Shown here: piece by piece, positions 6,410 through 15,031 of the stretch
Position numbering within the stretch: the stretch's first letter is position 1
Layout: each line of letters starts with the position of its first letter
Assembly: GCA_016296165.1 (NCBI GenBank)
Contig: JAEDJV010000021.1
Location: 1 to 24,968, forward strand
Direction of reading: 5' to 3'
Length of the DNA stretch: 24,968 nucleotides
Origin: Oscillospiraceae bacterium
GTDB taxonomy: Bacteria; Bacillota; Clostridia; Oscillospirales; Ruminococcaceae
Notes under the pieces: generated by a model
What the model was told of the DNA's origin: nothing
The model's database searches: none
What the model saw: only the letters and a program-made list of their open reading frames with translations
Translations under genes and position numbers: made by a program

Positions 6410-8200
6410 TTACTTGTTGAGTCTGCCTTCGAGGGCATCAAGTTCTTCCTTGATTTCCTTAGGAAGTCTGTCGCCGAACTGCTTGTAGAATTCACGAAGA
6501 TCTTCAACTTCGTTCTTCCAGAGGTTCTTATCAACTTCGAGGAGCTTACCAAGTACTTCTGGTGTAACTTCGTCTTCGATACCAGTAAGGTTGAGGTCTT
6601 CAGCCTTAGGAAGGAAACCGATAGCTGTTTCTTCAGCGTCAACTGTACCTTCACATCTCTTGATGATCCAGTCGAGAACTCTCATGTTGTCGCCGTAACC
6701 AGGCCAGATAAAGTTACCGTCTTCGTCTGTCTTGAACCAGTTTACATTAAAGATCTTTGGAGCCTTGTCACCGAGTAATTCACCCATGTGAATCCAGTGT
6801 CCCCAGTAATCAGCCATGTGGTAACCGCAGAATGGCTTCATAGCCATTGGGTCATGTCTGAGAACGCCTACAGCACCTGTAGCAGCAGCTGTTGTTTCAG
6901 ATGAAACAGCAGAACCGATAAATGTACCGTGATTCCAGCTGAATGACTGATATACGAGTGGAGTTGTCTTTGCACGTCTGCCGCCGAAGATGATAGCTGA
7001 GATCGGCACACCGTTTGGATTGTTGAATTCAGGTGAGATACATGGGCAGTTTTCAGCAGGAGCTGTAAATCTTGAGTTTGGATGAGCAAGAGTATTGCCT
7101 TCTGCTGTGTATTCAACGCCGTTTACCTTAGCGCCCTTCCACTCTGTAGCATTTACAGGTGGATTCTTGTCAAGCTTCTCCCACCAAACTGTATTGTCAT
7201 CATTGTTGATAGCAACGTTTGTGAAGATTGTGTTCTTGCTTGTTGAAGCAAGTGCGTTATAGTTAGACTTAGCATTTGTACCCGGAGCAACACCGAAGAA
7301 TCCGTTTTCAGGGTTGATAGCATAAAGTCTTCCGTCAGCACCCTTTCTCATCCATGCAATATCGTCACCAACTGTGAATACCTTGTATCCATCCTTGATA
7401 TAACCTTCTGGTGGAATGAGCATAGCGAGGTTTGTCTTACCGCATGCTGATGGGAATGCAGCTGTGATATACTTAACTTCACCGTCTGGTTTCTGAACGC
7501 CGAGGATAAGCATGTGCTCAGCCATCCAGTCTTCGTTCTTGCCCTGATATGAAGCGATTCTGAGTGCGAAACACTTCTTGCCGAGGAGAACGTTTCCGCC
7601 GTATGCAGAGTTGATTGACCAGATTGTGTTGTCTTCAGGGAACTGGCAGATATATCTCTTTTCAGGATCAACATCAGCCTTTGAGTGGAGACCGCGTACG
7701 AAGTCGTTTGATGTATCGCCGAGGTTTTCAAAAGCCTGTTTACCCATTCTTGTCATAATTGCCATGTTGAGTACAACATAGATAGAATCTGTTACTTCAA
7801 CACCAACCTTAGCAAGTGGTGAACCGATAGGACCCATAGAATAAGGAATGACATACATTGTTCTGCCCTTCATTACTCCATTGTACATTGGTCTGAGCTT
7901 AGCGTACATTTCTTCAGGAGCACACCAGTTGTTTGTCGGGCCTGCATCTTCCTTCTTTGATGTACAGATAAATGTTCTGTCTTCTACTCTGGCTACGTCA
8001 TTAGGGAGAGTTCTGTGATATAAACATCCAGGAAGCTTTTCCTGATTGAGTTCGATCATCTCTCCTGTTGAGATTGCTTCTTTTCTTAATGAATCGAGCT
8101 GTTCTTCACTACCGTCAATCCATACAACCTGGTCAGGCTGTGTGAGAGCAACCATTTCATCTACCCACTTTAAAACGTTAGGGTTTTTTGTAAGTGACAT
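6410..8200 (-). CDS. pckG: Phosphoenolpyruvate carboxykinase (GTP)
   Basis: This cytosolic enzyme interconverts oxaloacetate + GTP and PEP + GDP + CO2. In anaerobic carbohydrate fermenters such as Ruminococcus it usually runs as PEP carboxylation on the way to succinate. The 596-residue length is typical of the GTP class. Seen directly: the P-loop with reactive cysteine, AFPSACGKTN at 248-257 (Cys253), the FGGRRAKTTPLV signature, NVNWFKTDEDG and the C-terminal GYGDNMRVLDWI segment. It has a fully consensus promoter and an AGGAGG ribosome site 10 nt before ATG. Its codons are strongly biased (lysine nearly all AAG), unlike polA next door, as expected for an abundant enzyme. It follows tsaD on the same strand but is likely transcribed mainly on its own. 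Confidence 0.97.
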   Translation of the reverse strand: MSLTKNPNVLKWVDEMVALTQPDQVVWIDGSEEQLDSLRKEAISTGEMIELNQEKLPGCLYHRTLPNDVARVEDRTFICTSKKEDAGPTNNWCAPEEMYAKLRPMYNGVMKGRTMYVIPYSMGPIGSPLAKVGVEVTDSIYVVLNMAIMTRMGKQAFENLGDTSNDFVRGLHSKADVDPEKRYICQFPEDNTIWSINSAYGGNVLLGKKCFALRIASYQGKNEDWMAEHMLILGVQKPDGEVKYITAAFPSACGKTNLAMLIPPEGYIKDGYKVFTVGDDIAWMRKGADGRLYAINPENGFFGVAPGTNAKSNYNALASTSKNTIFTNVAINNDDNTVWWEKLDKNPPVNATEWKGAKVNGVEYTAEGNTLAHPNSRFTAPAENCPCISPEFNNPNGVPISAIIFGGRRAKTTPLVYQSFSWNHGTFIGSAVSSETTAAATGAVGVLRHDPMAMKPFCGYHMADYWGHWIHMGELLGDKAPKIFNVNWFKTDEDGNFIWPGYGDNMRVLDWIIKRCEGTVDAEETAIGFLPKAEDLNLTGIEDEVTPEVLGKLLEVDKNLWKNEVEDLREFYKQFGDRLPKEIKEELDALEGRLNK

Positions 8201-8278
8201 ATTTATGAATCCTCCTATAATATTTTTGGAACGTATTAAGAAAATTTTTGATGTTCAAAAAACTTCATATACAATTAT

Positions 8279-8307
8279 ATTATACTATTCTGCAGTCAAG
8301 ATGTCAA
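8279..8307 (-). promoter_or_regulatory. Consensus sigma-A promoter of pckG
   Basis: On the minus strand TTGACA (8302-8307), 17 bp, TATAAT (8279-8284): both boxes match consensus exactly. The start would be near 8272, giving a leader of about 72 nt. The -35 box lies 13 bp beyond the tsaD stop codon. Confidence 0.9.
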
Positions 8308-8319
8308 TATAATTTTAGG

Positions 8320-9336
8320 TCATGAATTAAGTTTGTCAATAGGCATTGTCGCAACTGCGTTAAGTCCTGCATCAGCTGTTATTCCCGCTTTGTAGTTAAA
8401 ATATCCCTGGCAGGCTATCATGGCGCCATTGTCACCGCATAGTGAAAGAGGCGGCATAAAAAGTTCAAAATTATTTTTCTGACATTCTTCTGTGAGTTTG
8501 TTTCTAACTCCCGAATTTGCCGAAACTCCACCTGCAAGAACTATTTTTTTATAACCCAGATCTCTGGCTGCAAGTATTGTTTTGCTGACGAGGATTTCTG
8601 ATATTGTTCTCTGTACTGCCGCTGCCATATCGTTTGCATTTACTGTTTCGCCTTTCTGTGAAGCATTATGTACTGTATTTATTACTGCAGTCTTAAGGCC
8701 TGAAAAGCTGAAATCGTACTGACTTCCCGCAACACGCGGAACCGGAAGTTTATATGCATCCGGATTACCAAGAGAAGAAGCTTTGTCTATATGGACACCG
8801 CCCGGATAAGGAAAACCCAGTGCTCTTGCACATTTGTCAAAACATTCGCCGGCAGCATCATCTCTTGTCTTTCCGACTACGCGAAAATCTGTATGAGAGA
8901 GAACTTCGATTATATGACTGTGTCCGCCGCTGGCCACAAGGCACAGATAAGGAGGTTCGAGCTCAGGATGTGCTATATAGTTTGAGGCAATATGCCCTGC
9001 TATATGATGTACCGGAACCAGCGGTTTTCCAGTTGCCATAGCAAGTCCTTTAGCAAAATTCACACCTACAAGCAGTGCACCTATGAGTCCGGGTGCATAT
9101 GTTACTGCTATTGCATCTATCTCTTCAAGCGTTTTTCCTGACTTTTCAAGTGCTTCCTTTACTACTCCCAAAATATTTTCACTGTGTCTTCTTGAAGCTA
9201 TCTCCGGAACAACACCTCCATATTTTTTATGTTCCTCAATCTGTGTTGATATCACAGACGACAAAATATTTGTTCCATTCTCAGAAACGCTTGCTGCTGT
9301 TTCATCACATGAACTTTCAATACCAAGTATCAGCAT
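8320..9336 (-). CDS. tsaD: tRNA threonylcarbamoyladenosine transferase TsaD
   Basis: TsaD (Kae1/YgjD) transfers the threonylcarbamoyl group from TC-AMP onto A37 of ANN-decoding tRNAs, working with TsaB and TsaE; it is near-universal and usually essential. The 338-residue length is standard. Seen: the N-terminal ASKHA fold start LILGIESSCDET (2-13), the metal-binding HHIAGH at 110-115, CLVASGGHSH, the DDAAGECFDK segment, and LAGGVSANSGVR near residue 270. It is the last gene of polA-rimI-tsaD, 8 nt after rimI, with its AAAGG ribosome site inside the rimI end. In many Firmicutes tsaE, tsaB and rimI sit directly before tsaD; here polA stands in place of tsaE/tsaB, which must lie elsewhere in the genome. 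Confidence 0.97.
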   Translation of the reverse strand: MLILGIESSCDETAASVSENGTNILSSVISTQIEEHKKYGGVVPEIASRRHSENILGVVKEALEKSGKTLEEIDAIAVTYAPGLIGALLVGVNFAKGLAMATGKPLVPVHHIAGHIASNYIAHPELEPPYLCLVASGGHSHIIEVLSHTDFRVVGKTRDDAAGECFDKCARALGFPYPGGVHIDKASSLGNPDAYKLPVPRVAGSQYDFSFSGLKTAVINTVHNASQKGETVNANDMAAAVQRTISEILVSKTILAARDLGYKKIVLAGGVSANSGVRNKLTEECQKNNFELFMPPLSLCGDNGAMIACQGYFNYKAGITADAGLNAVATMPIDKLNS

Positions 9337-9344
9337 TTATATAA

Positions 9345-9803
9345 TCATACCTTTCGTTTAGTCATAAGAAGTGCGTCCTCTTCAGGATTCCTGTAAAAAT
9401 TTTTTCTTTTGCCTAATACAGTATAACCGAATTTTTCATACATTTCAATAGCATATTTATTGCTTTCACGTACTTCCAGATCAAATACTGTTACATCATG
9501 CGGAAGTATTCCTTCAATATATTTTAAAAGATCTGTACCCAGTCCCATGCCTCTGTATTCCGGTCTGACAGCTATTCTGTTTATATTTGCAGTTTCGAAA
9601 ACCCATGAAACCGCTGCATATGCAATTATCTCATCTGTCTGCTTTAAAACTGCAACCGGTATTTTTTCCATCAGGCTTTCAAGCGATGATAAAAATGACT
9701 TTTCACTCCAGCTGTCATGAAATATCTGAGAATCATATTGATGAAGAACAGCGGCTTCTGATGTAAGAGCCTCCCTGAAAATCACATCAGCCTTTTGCTT
9801 CAT
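9345..9803 (-). CDS. rimI: Ribosomal protein S18-alanine N-acetyltransferase-like (GNAT) RimI
   Basis: A 152-residue GNAT acetyltransferase. The acetyl-CoA binding motif A is visible as VRPEYRGMGLGTDLL (R-x-x-G-x-G), followed by the RimI-typical FDLEVRESNKYAIEMYEKFGY segment and a late GKRKNFYR. RimI acetylates the N-terminal alanine of ribosomal protein S18 in Escherichia coli; in Firmicutes the role of the tsaD-linked homologue is less certain. The start codon lies inside the last codons of polA (17-bp overlap in another frame), and the ribosome site GGAGAG is in polA, so translation is probably coupled. tsaD follows at once. Family assignment is firm, the substrate is inferred. Confidence 0.9.
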   Translation of the reverse strand: MKQKADVIFREALTSEAAVLHQYDSQIFHDSWSEKSFLSSLESLMEKIPVAVLKQTDEIIAYAAVSWVFETANINRIAVRPEYRGMGLGTDLLKYIEGILPHDVTVFDLEVRESNKYAIEMYEKFGYTVLGKRKNFYRNPEEDALLMTKRKV

Positions 9804-12339
9804 ACCATGTCTCTCCTTTGTTTACGTCAGCAATAAGCGGAATACTTAAAACCGCTGCATTAGTCATTTCTTCAGAAAGAATTTTTCCTGCTTTTTCAGC
9901 ATCCGCTGTATCTGCTTCCACTATGAGTTCGTCATGTACCTGAAGAATAAGTTTTGCGTTCAGTTTTTCGTCTTCAAGCCGCCTGTAAACCCTCACCATA
10001 GCTATCTTAATTATATCGGCTGCTGATCCCTGAACAGGTGTATTCATAGCAATTCTCTTACCCGCAGCCTGGAGAAGTTTGTTGGATGCTTTTAGTTCAG
10101 GAACCGCCCTTCTTCTGCCGAACATTGTTGAAACATATCCGTTTTTTCTGGCATTTTCAACTGTTTCATTCATAAAACGCTCAACATCAGGATAATTATT
10201 AAGATAACTCTTAATATATCTGTCAGCTTCTGCAACCGATACACCTATGTCCTTTGAAAGTGAAAATGCACCTATACCGTAAATGATACCAAAGTTTACA
10301 GCCTTGGCAGCACTTCTCATCGAACTTGTAACCATTATCGGAGGCATGTCAAAAACCTGGGACGCCGTCATAGTATGAATATCTGTTCCGTCGATAAATG
10401 CCTGCTGCATATTTTTATCTCCGCACATGTGTGCCATAATACGAAGCTCTATCTGACTGTAATCGGCGTCGAGAAGAATTTTCCCTTCATCAGCAGTAAA
10501 AAATTTTCTCATTCTGCTGCCAAGTTCTGTTCTTACCGGAATATTCTGCATATTAGGTTCCGTAGACGATATACGTCCTGTCCTTGTTTCTGTCTGCTTA
10601 AATACGCTGTGGATCCTTCCGTCTTCTGAAACAGTTTTAAGAAGTCCTTCGACATAAGTTGAGTTAAGTTTCGTAAGCTGTCTGTATTTTAAAATATGAT
10701 CGATAATCGGGTGCATAGGCCTTAATTCCTCAAGAACTTCTGCATTTGTCGAATAGCCACTCTTTGTTTTTTTCTTTGCCGGAAGTCCCAGATCACTGAA
10801 GAGTATTTCCCCAAGCTGTTTCGGTGACGATATATTGAATTCTCTTCCGGCAAGATTGTATATCTCTTTCTGACAGCTGTCTATATCTTCAGACAGACCT
10901 GCACCAAAACTCTTTACTCCCTCCGTATCAGTTTTAACACCTGTAACCTCCATTGAGGCAAGTACTTCGGTAAGAGGCTGTTCAATATTGTAAAGCAGAT
11001 TATCCATACCCTGTTCCTGTATTTTTGAAGAAAGAACACTGCACAGAGCATAAAGGCCTTTCAGATCATGGTATTCATCTTCTTCATTTACAGAAATTCC
11101 GTATGAAGCGCAAAGCTTGTTAATCTCATAATCTGTCGCTAATGAATCAAGAAGATATGCTGCTATCTGAACATCAAATTTGACTTTTTTCAGTTTATAT
11201 CCGTTTTCGAAGGCAAATCTGTAGGCAGGTTTTGCAGAAAAAGTATTTTTTTCGGAATCTGAGTTCATAAATTCAAGAATAAGATCTTTTTCATCTGACT
11301 TGTAAACAATGTTTTGAGACAGTACAGCAATGCTGTTATTTTCAGGATTGAACAGGAAAAATACTTCACCTGATTTAATTTTTTCAAGTGTTTCTCTATC
11401 CAGCTCTGTTACAGAAATTATTTCCGGAAGTGTTATTTCTTCTTTATGTTCAGGAGATTCATCAGGATTTCTGACTGCAGCCGGTTTAAGATTAAGCCTT
11501 TCAAGAAGTTTGAACATTTCAAGTTCTGTAAGAAGTTCACTTACTTCATTTTCATTAACCACACCTGGTCTGTAATTTTCAATATTATCATCGACAGGGG
11601 CATTTTTCACTATGGTTGCCAGCCATTTGCTCTGCTCTGCATCTCCTCTGCCGGTCATTAATTTGTTATATACTGACTTCGTAAGTGAAGCCGTTTCAAG
11701 TGAATCATAGAGGTTTTCTATTGTTTTATATTCTTTAATAAGACCGGACGCAGTCTTCTCTCCGATACCTGAAACTCCTGAAATATTGTCGGAGCTATCC
11801 CCCATAAGTGCTTTAAGATCTATAAGATTAACAGGTTCAAAACCATACTTGTCCAGAAATAATTTTTCATCATACTCTATAGTTTCCTTGTTTGTAACAA
11901 GACGAATATGAACATTATCATTTATAAGCTGGAGACTGTCACGATCACCTGTGAGAACTATGCACACATTTTCTGTTTTTGTGCACATCTCAGCCATCGT
12001 ACCCAGAATATCGTCAGCTTCAAAACCTTCACATTCAACTATTCTTATTCCAAGCCCTTTAAGAAGCTGTTTTACAAGAGGCAGCTGCATGGCCAGTTCT
12101 TCAGGCATACCTTTTCTGTTCGCCTTATATGAAGCCACTGCCTTATGCCTAAACGTAGGTGATTTAAGGTCAAACGCAACCGCTACCCCGTCCGGTTTAA
12201 CTATATCCATTTCCTTAAGATAAATATTCATAAATCCTGTTATTGCGTTTGTAAAAACACCTTTTTTATTTGACAGTAATTTTATACCGTAATAAGCACG
12301 ATTCAATATGCTGTTTCCGTCAATAGCAAGTAATTTCAT
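9787..12339 (-). CDS. polA: DNA polymerase I with inactive proofreading domain
   Basis: An 850-residue family A polymerase for Okazaki fragment maturation and repair synthesis. The N-terminal 5' nuclease domain (about 1-270) keeps its metal-binding strings (LTGDRDSLQLI, MGDSSDNISGV, IGEKTA). The middle 3'-5' exonuclease-like domain (about 300-470) has lost the catalytic D-x-E: the matching strand reads VFFLFNPENNSI, so proofreading should be absent, as in Bacillus and Thermus Pol I. The polymerase domain keeps motif A DADYSQIELR (624-633), the O-helix with K and F (RSAAKAVNFGIIYG, about 675-688) and motif C QVHDE (800-804). An AAGGAGG ribosome site lies 9 nt before ATG. First gene of an operon with rimI and tsaD; divergent from the dihydrouridine synthase gene. 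Confidence 0.97.
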   Translation of the reverse strand: MKLLAIDGNSILNRAYYGIKLLSNKKGVFTNAITGFMNIYLKEMDIVKPDGVAVAFDLKSPTFRHKAVASYKANRKGMPEELAMQLPLVKQLLKGLGIRIVECEGFEADDILGTMAEMCTKTENVCIVLTGDRDSLQLINDNVHIRLVTNKETIEYDEKLFLDKYGFEPVNLIDLKALMGDSSDNISGVSGIGEKTASGLIKEYKTIENLYDSLETASLTKSVYNKLMTGRGDAEQSKWLATIVKNAPVDDNIENYRPGVVNENEVSELLTELEMFKLLERLNLKPAAVRNPDESPEHKEEITLPEIISVTELDRETLEKIKSGEVFFLFNPENNSIAVLSQNIVYKSDEKDLILEFMNSDSEKNTFSAKPAYRFAFENGYKLKKVKFDVQIAAYLLDSLATDYEINKLCASYGISVNEEDEYHDLKGLYALCSVLSSKIQEQGMDNLLYNIEQPLTEVLASMEVTGVKTDTEGVKSFGAGLSEDIDSCQKEIYNLAGREFNISSPKQLGEILFSDLGLPAKKKTKSGYSTNAEVLEELRPMHPIIDHILKYRQLTKLNSTYVEGLLKTVSEDGRIHSVFKQTETRTGRISSTEPNMQNIPVRTELGSRMRKFFTADEGKILLDADYSQIELRIMAHMCGDKNMQQAFIDGTDIHTMTASQVFDMPPIMVTSSMRSAAKAVNFGIIYGIGAFSLSKDIGVSVAEADRYIKSYLNNYPDVERFMNETVENARKNGYVSTMFGRRRAVPELKASNKLLQAAGKRIAMNTPVQGSAADIIKIAMVRVYRRLEDEKLNAKLILQVHDELIVEADTADAEKAGKILSEEMTNAAVLSIPLIADVNKGETWYEAKG

Positions 12340-12381
12340 TATGACGTTCCTCCTTTTTGTATAACGAACTCTGTATTTATT

Positions 12382-12390
12382 ATTATATCA
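12382..12390 (-). promoter_or_regulatory. Extended -10 promoter of polA
   Basis: On the minus strand TGATATAAT, a perfect TATAAT with the TG extension, about 43 bp before the polA start. No good -35 is seen, which the extended -10 can offset. Confidence 0.6.
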
Positions 12391-12453
12391 GATTTGAAGG
12401 CAAATGACTATCGTTTTTTGCAAATACCTGAAAAAGACTATTAATTTCTTCTG

Positions 12454-12467
12454 ATTTATGATAAAAT
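12454..12467 (+). promoter_or_regulatory. Extended -10 promoter of the dihydrouridine synthase gene
   Basis: The string ends in TATGATAAAAT, i.e. TG-n-TAAAAT with TAAAAT at 12462-12467. The -35 region is poor. It is back-to-back with the polA promoter in a 164-bp gap. Confidence 0.55.
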
Positions 12468-12503
12468 AGTATTTGTAAATTAAACTGAATGAGAGCGAAG
12501 AAA

Positions 12504-13490
12504 ATGAATTATATTAATATCAGAAACGTAAAAATCAAAAAAACTGCTATGCTCGCACCGATGGCAGGAGTAGCTGACAGAGCATACAGGATACTGAACA
12601 GGGAATTTGGCGCATCGTACACAGTCAGCGAACTCATATCTGCCAAAGGACTGTGCTACAATGACAAAAAAACTGAAGAACTCTGCAAAATAACCGAAAA
12701 AGAACGGCCATGCGCACTTCAGCTTTTTGGGAGTGAACCTGAATTCATAGCAAAAGCCGTAAAAATATGCAGCCAGTACAAACCTGATATCATAGATCTG
12801 AACATGGGCTGTCCGGTACCTAAAGTTGCCGGAAACGGCTCCGGTGCAGCACTTATGAAGGATACTGAACTTGCCGCTTCAATAGTTCGTGCTGCCGTTG
12901 AAGTCTCAGACGTACCGGTTACAGTAAAGATACGCAAAGGCTGGGATGAAAATAATATCAACGCTGTTGAATTTGCCGTTGCTATGGAAGAAGCCGGAGC
13001 ATCTGCAATTGCCGTTCACGGAAGAACACGTAACCAGATGTACAGCGGAAAATCAGATTCTGACATAATAAAAGAAGTCAAAAAAAATGTTTCTGTTCCG
13101 GTTATAGGAAACGGTGACGTTGCCTCACTTGAAGACTGTCTCAGAATGTATGAATACACAGGCTGCGATCTTGTAATGATAGGACGTGCAACTTACGGAA
13201 ATCCATGGATATTTAAAGAGATAGACGATTATTTTGAGGGAAGAACATTTACTCCCCCTGATCTTGACACACGACTTGAAACAATGCTCTATCATATGAG
13301 ACTCGCTCTTTCTGACAAGCCTGAACACATAGCAGTACAGGAAGCACGCAAACACGCAGCATGGTATCTTACAGGCATGTATGGGGCAGCTTCATTCAGG
13401 GCTAAATGCTATAGTCTTTCAAGTTATGATGACGCAGTCAGACTCACAGAGGAATTCAGGGAACTACAGCTAAGGAACGTACCAAAATGA
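12504..13490 (+). CDS. dusB: tRNA-dihydrouridine synthase (DusB-type)
   Basis: A flavoenzyme that reduces uridines in the tRNA D-loop to dihydrouridine using FMN and NADPH. Seen: the TIM-barrel start MLAPMAGVADRAYR, the DLNMGCPVPKV string with the active-site cysteine, TVKIRKGWD, AIAVHGRTRNQMYSGKSD, GNGDV and the phosphate-binding CDLVMIGRATYGNPWIF. About 328 residues, normal for the family. I prefer the ATG at 12504, preceded by GAGAGCGAAG, over an in-frame ATG 15 nt upstream that has no ribosome site. The gene overlaps the following Smr gene by ATGA and forms a two-gene unit ending at a shared terminator. In many Firmicutes dus genes sit alone or near lysS; the Smr partner is less usual. 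Confidence 0.94.
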   Translation: MNYINIRNVKIKKTAMLAPMAGVADRAYRILNREFGASYTVSELISAKGLCYNDKKTEELCKITEKERPCALQLFGSEPEFIAKAVKICSQYKPDIIDLNMGCPVPKVAGNGSGAALMKDTELAASIVRAAVEVSDVPVTVKIRKGWDENNINAVEFAVAMEEAGASAIAVHGRTRNQMYSGKSDSDIIKEVKKNVSVPVIGNGDVASLEDCLRMYEYTGCDLVMIGRATYGNPWIFKEIDDYFEGRTFTPPDLDTRLETMLYHMRLALSDKPEHIAVQEARKHAAWYLTGMYGAASFRAKCYSLSSYDDAVRLTEEFRELQLRNVPK

Positions 13491-13720
13491 AACGAATAAC
13501 TATTAATCTTCATGATATGCCGCTTACACAGGCGCAGCGTGAAATGAACCGGTTACTTAAAACATGTCCAAAGGATACAGACGAGATTGAAGTAATACAC
13601 GGATACCACAACGGAGACAGGATACTAAGATATATCCGTTCAGAATTAAAGCATCCTAGAATAAATAAAAAAATTCTCGGACTCAACAACGGTGTAACCA
13701 TTATCGAACTAAAAAAATAA
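13487..13720 (+). CDS. Small stand-alone Smr-domain protein
   Basis: A 77-residue protein that is essentially one Smr (small MutS-related) domain: an N-terminal strand ITINLHDMPL, a helix with AQREMNRLL, the signature IEVIHGYHNGDRILRYIRSEL (H-G-x-x-x-G around residues 38-43) and a closing strand GVTIIELKK. Smr domains in MutS2 and SMR proteins nick DNA or cleave RNA, for example at stalled ribosomes; small free-standing ones are common in Clostridia and uncharacterised. The start ATG overlaps the dusB stop (ATGA), so translation is coupled. The stop codon lies in the stem of the downstream terminator. Function beyond nucleic-acid binding is inference. Confidence 0.8.
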   Translation: MKRITINLHDMPLTQAQREMNRLLKTCPKDTDEIEVIHGYHNGDRILRYIRSELKHPRINKKILGLNNGVTIIELKK

Positions 13721-13757
13721 ATCAGAAAACTTCTAGTTCTCTGATTTATTTTTTTTG
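13711..13757. terminator. Bidirectional terminator containing both stop codons
   Basis: AAAAAAATAAATCAGA (13711-13726) pairs with 13739-13754 as a 16-bp stem. The Smr stop (13718-13720) lies in the left arm and the ClC stop (13733-13735) lies in the loop, so one hairpin ends both convergent messages. Confidence 0.85.
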
Positions 13758-15025
13758 TTTTTAAGCGTTTTATTAACAAATTCAGGCATCCTTCTGGAGT
13801 ACATAATTTTCTGTTCACCGTAAAGTCCTGTATCTCCGGAAACAAGATATGATATACCGCATACAAGAGCAAAATACGGAACGGCCTCAATTCCAAAGAG
13901 TTCAATGCTCATAAGAAGTGACGCCATAGGACAGTTGGTTGCACCGCAGAAAAGTGCAATAAGCCCGATTCCCGCACCAAATGAAAAATTTATCCCGAAA
14001 AATTCAGAAAATGAACTTCCAAAAGTAGCACCAACAAAAAATGCCGGAATAATCTCTCCTCCCTTAAATCCGCATCCAAGAGTAACCGCAGTAAACAGCA
14101 GTTTTACTATGCAGAGATAAAATGCAGACCTTACAACAAAGCTCTCAGCAATTACTTCTCCTCCTGCGCCGTTAAACTTCTGCCCTCCGGAAACAAGGGT
14201 CATAACAATTATGATACATGAACCTGCCAGAACCCTAAGGTATCTGTTTTTAATATAACCCTGAAAAATGTGCTTTATCCGGTGAATCACAAAACAAAAA
14301 AATCTGCTCATCAGTCCGCATATTACAGCAAATGAAACCACCTTCAGTATAGTTATCTCCTGAAGTTCAGGAACTATCCTTATACTGAATGAAGTAGGTT
14401 CAACTCCAAGAGCTGTTGATATCTGAAAAGCAGTTACAGACGAAACAACACATGGAATTATGGCACTGTAATGCATAATACCAACACTGATTACTTCTAT
14501 AGCGAAAACCGACGCAGTAACAGGAGTACCAAAAAGTGCTGCAAAGCAGGCACTCATACCACTCATTACCAGAATCTTCTGTTCTTTCTCATTGAGTTTA
14601 AGGAGTCTTCCGCCTGAAGCGGCCATACTTCCGCCTATCTGAAGTGCAGCACCCTCACGCCCTGAAGAACCTCCAAGAAAATGAGTGATAACTGTACTTA
14701 CAAATATAAGTACAGATGTACGAAAAGGAAGATGTTCATTTTCTCTGACTGCAAGTATAACAGCATTGGTTCCCTTATCATTTATCATACCGGCTTTACT
14801 GTATAGCTTTACTATGGCAAGACCGCCAAGAGGCAGTAAAAAAATAATCCAGCTGTTCTCTGCACGAATTCCTGTAAGAAAATGTATTGCATAATGAAAA
14901 GCGACACCTGTGATACCCACTGCACCGCCTATCACAGTTCCAGCCAGAAGCCATATTACAAGTACTTTAAGAGATGACCATGTATCACTGAAATAATTTT
15001 TTATTTTTTCTGAATAATTATACAT
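13733..15025 (-). CDS. ClC-family anion channel/transporter, possibly fluoride type
   Basis: A 430-residue polytopic membrane protein of the ClC fold. The gating-glutamate motif is present as GREG (122-125, Glu124) in the string GGSSGREGAALQIGG, followed by FGTPVTASVFAIEV (165-178) and, at the third anion-binding segment, GFKGGEIIPAFFVGATFG (319-336). Classical ClC-type Cl-/H+ exchangers have GSGIP and GxFxP at the first and third segments; here the first is replaced by something like K-G-T-N (84-87) and the third by GGEIIP. To my knowledge such variants are seen in the CLC-F fluoride/proton antiporter branch, but that assignment is inference. No CBS domains, and no fluoride riboswitch seen upstream. 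The gene starts 6 nt after a small acidic protein gene and shares its promoter. Confidence 0.85.
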   Translation of the reverse strand: MYNYSEKIKNYFSDTWSSLKVLVIWLLAGTVIGGAVGITGVAFHYAIHFLTGIRAENSWIIFLLPLGGLAIVKLYSKAGMINDKGTNAVILAVRENEHLPFRTSVLIFVSTVITHFLGGSSGREGAALQIGGSMAASGGRLLKLNEKEQKILVMSGMSACFAALFGTPVTASVFAIEVISVGIMHYSAIIPCVVSSVTAFQISTALGVEPTSFSIRIVPELQEITILKVVSFAVICGLMSRFFCFVIHRIKHIFQGYIKNRYLRVLAGSCIIIVMTLVSGGQKFNGAGGEVIAESFVVRSAFYLCIVKLLFTAVTLGCGFKGGEIIPAFFVGATFGSSFSEFFGINFSFGAGIGLIALFCGATNCPMASLLMSIELFGIEAVPYFALVCGISYLVSGDTGLYGEQKIMYSRRMPEFVNKTLKNKKNKSEN

Positions 15026-15031
15026 AATACA

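Noticed and set aside
8754..9361. Plus-strand frames inside tsaD
   Set aside because: tsaD is a complete conserved gene on the other strand; these frames show no family signature.
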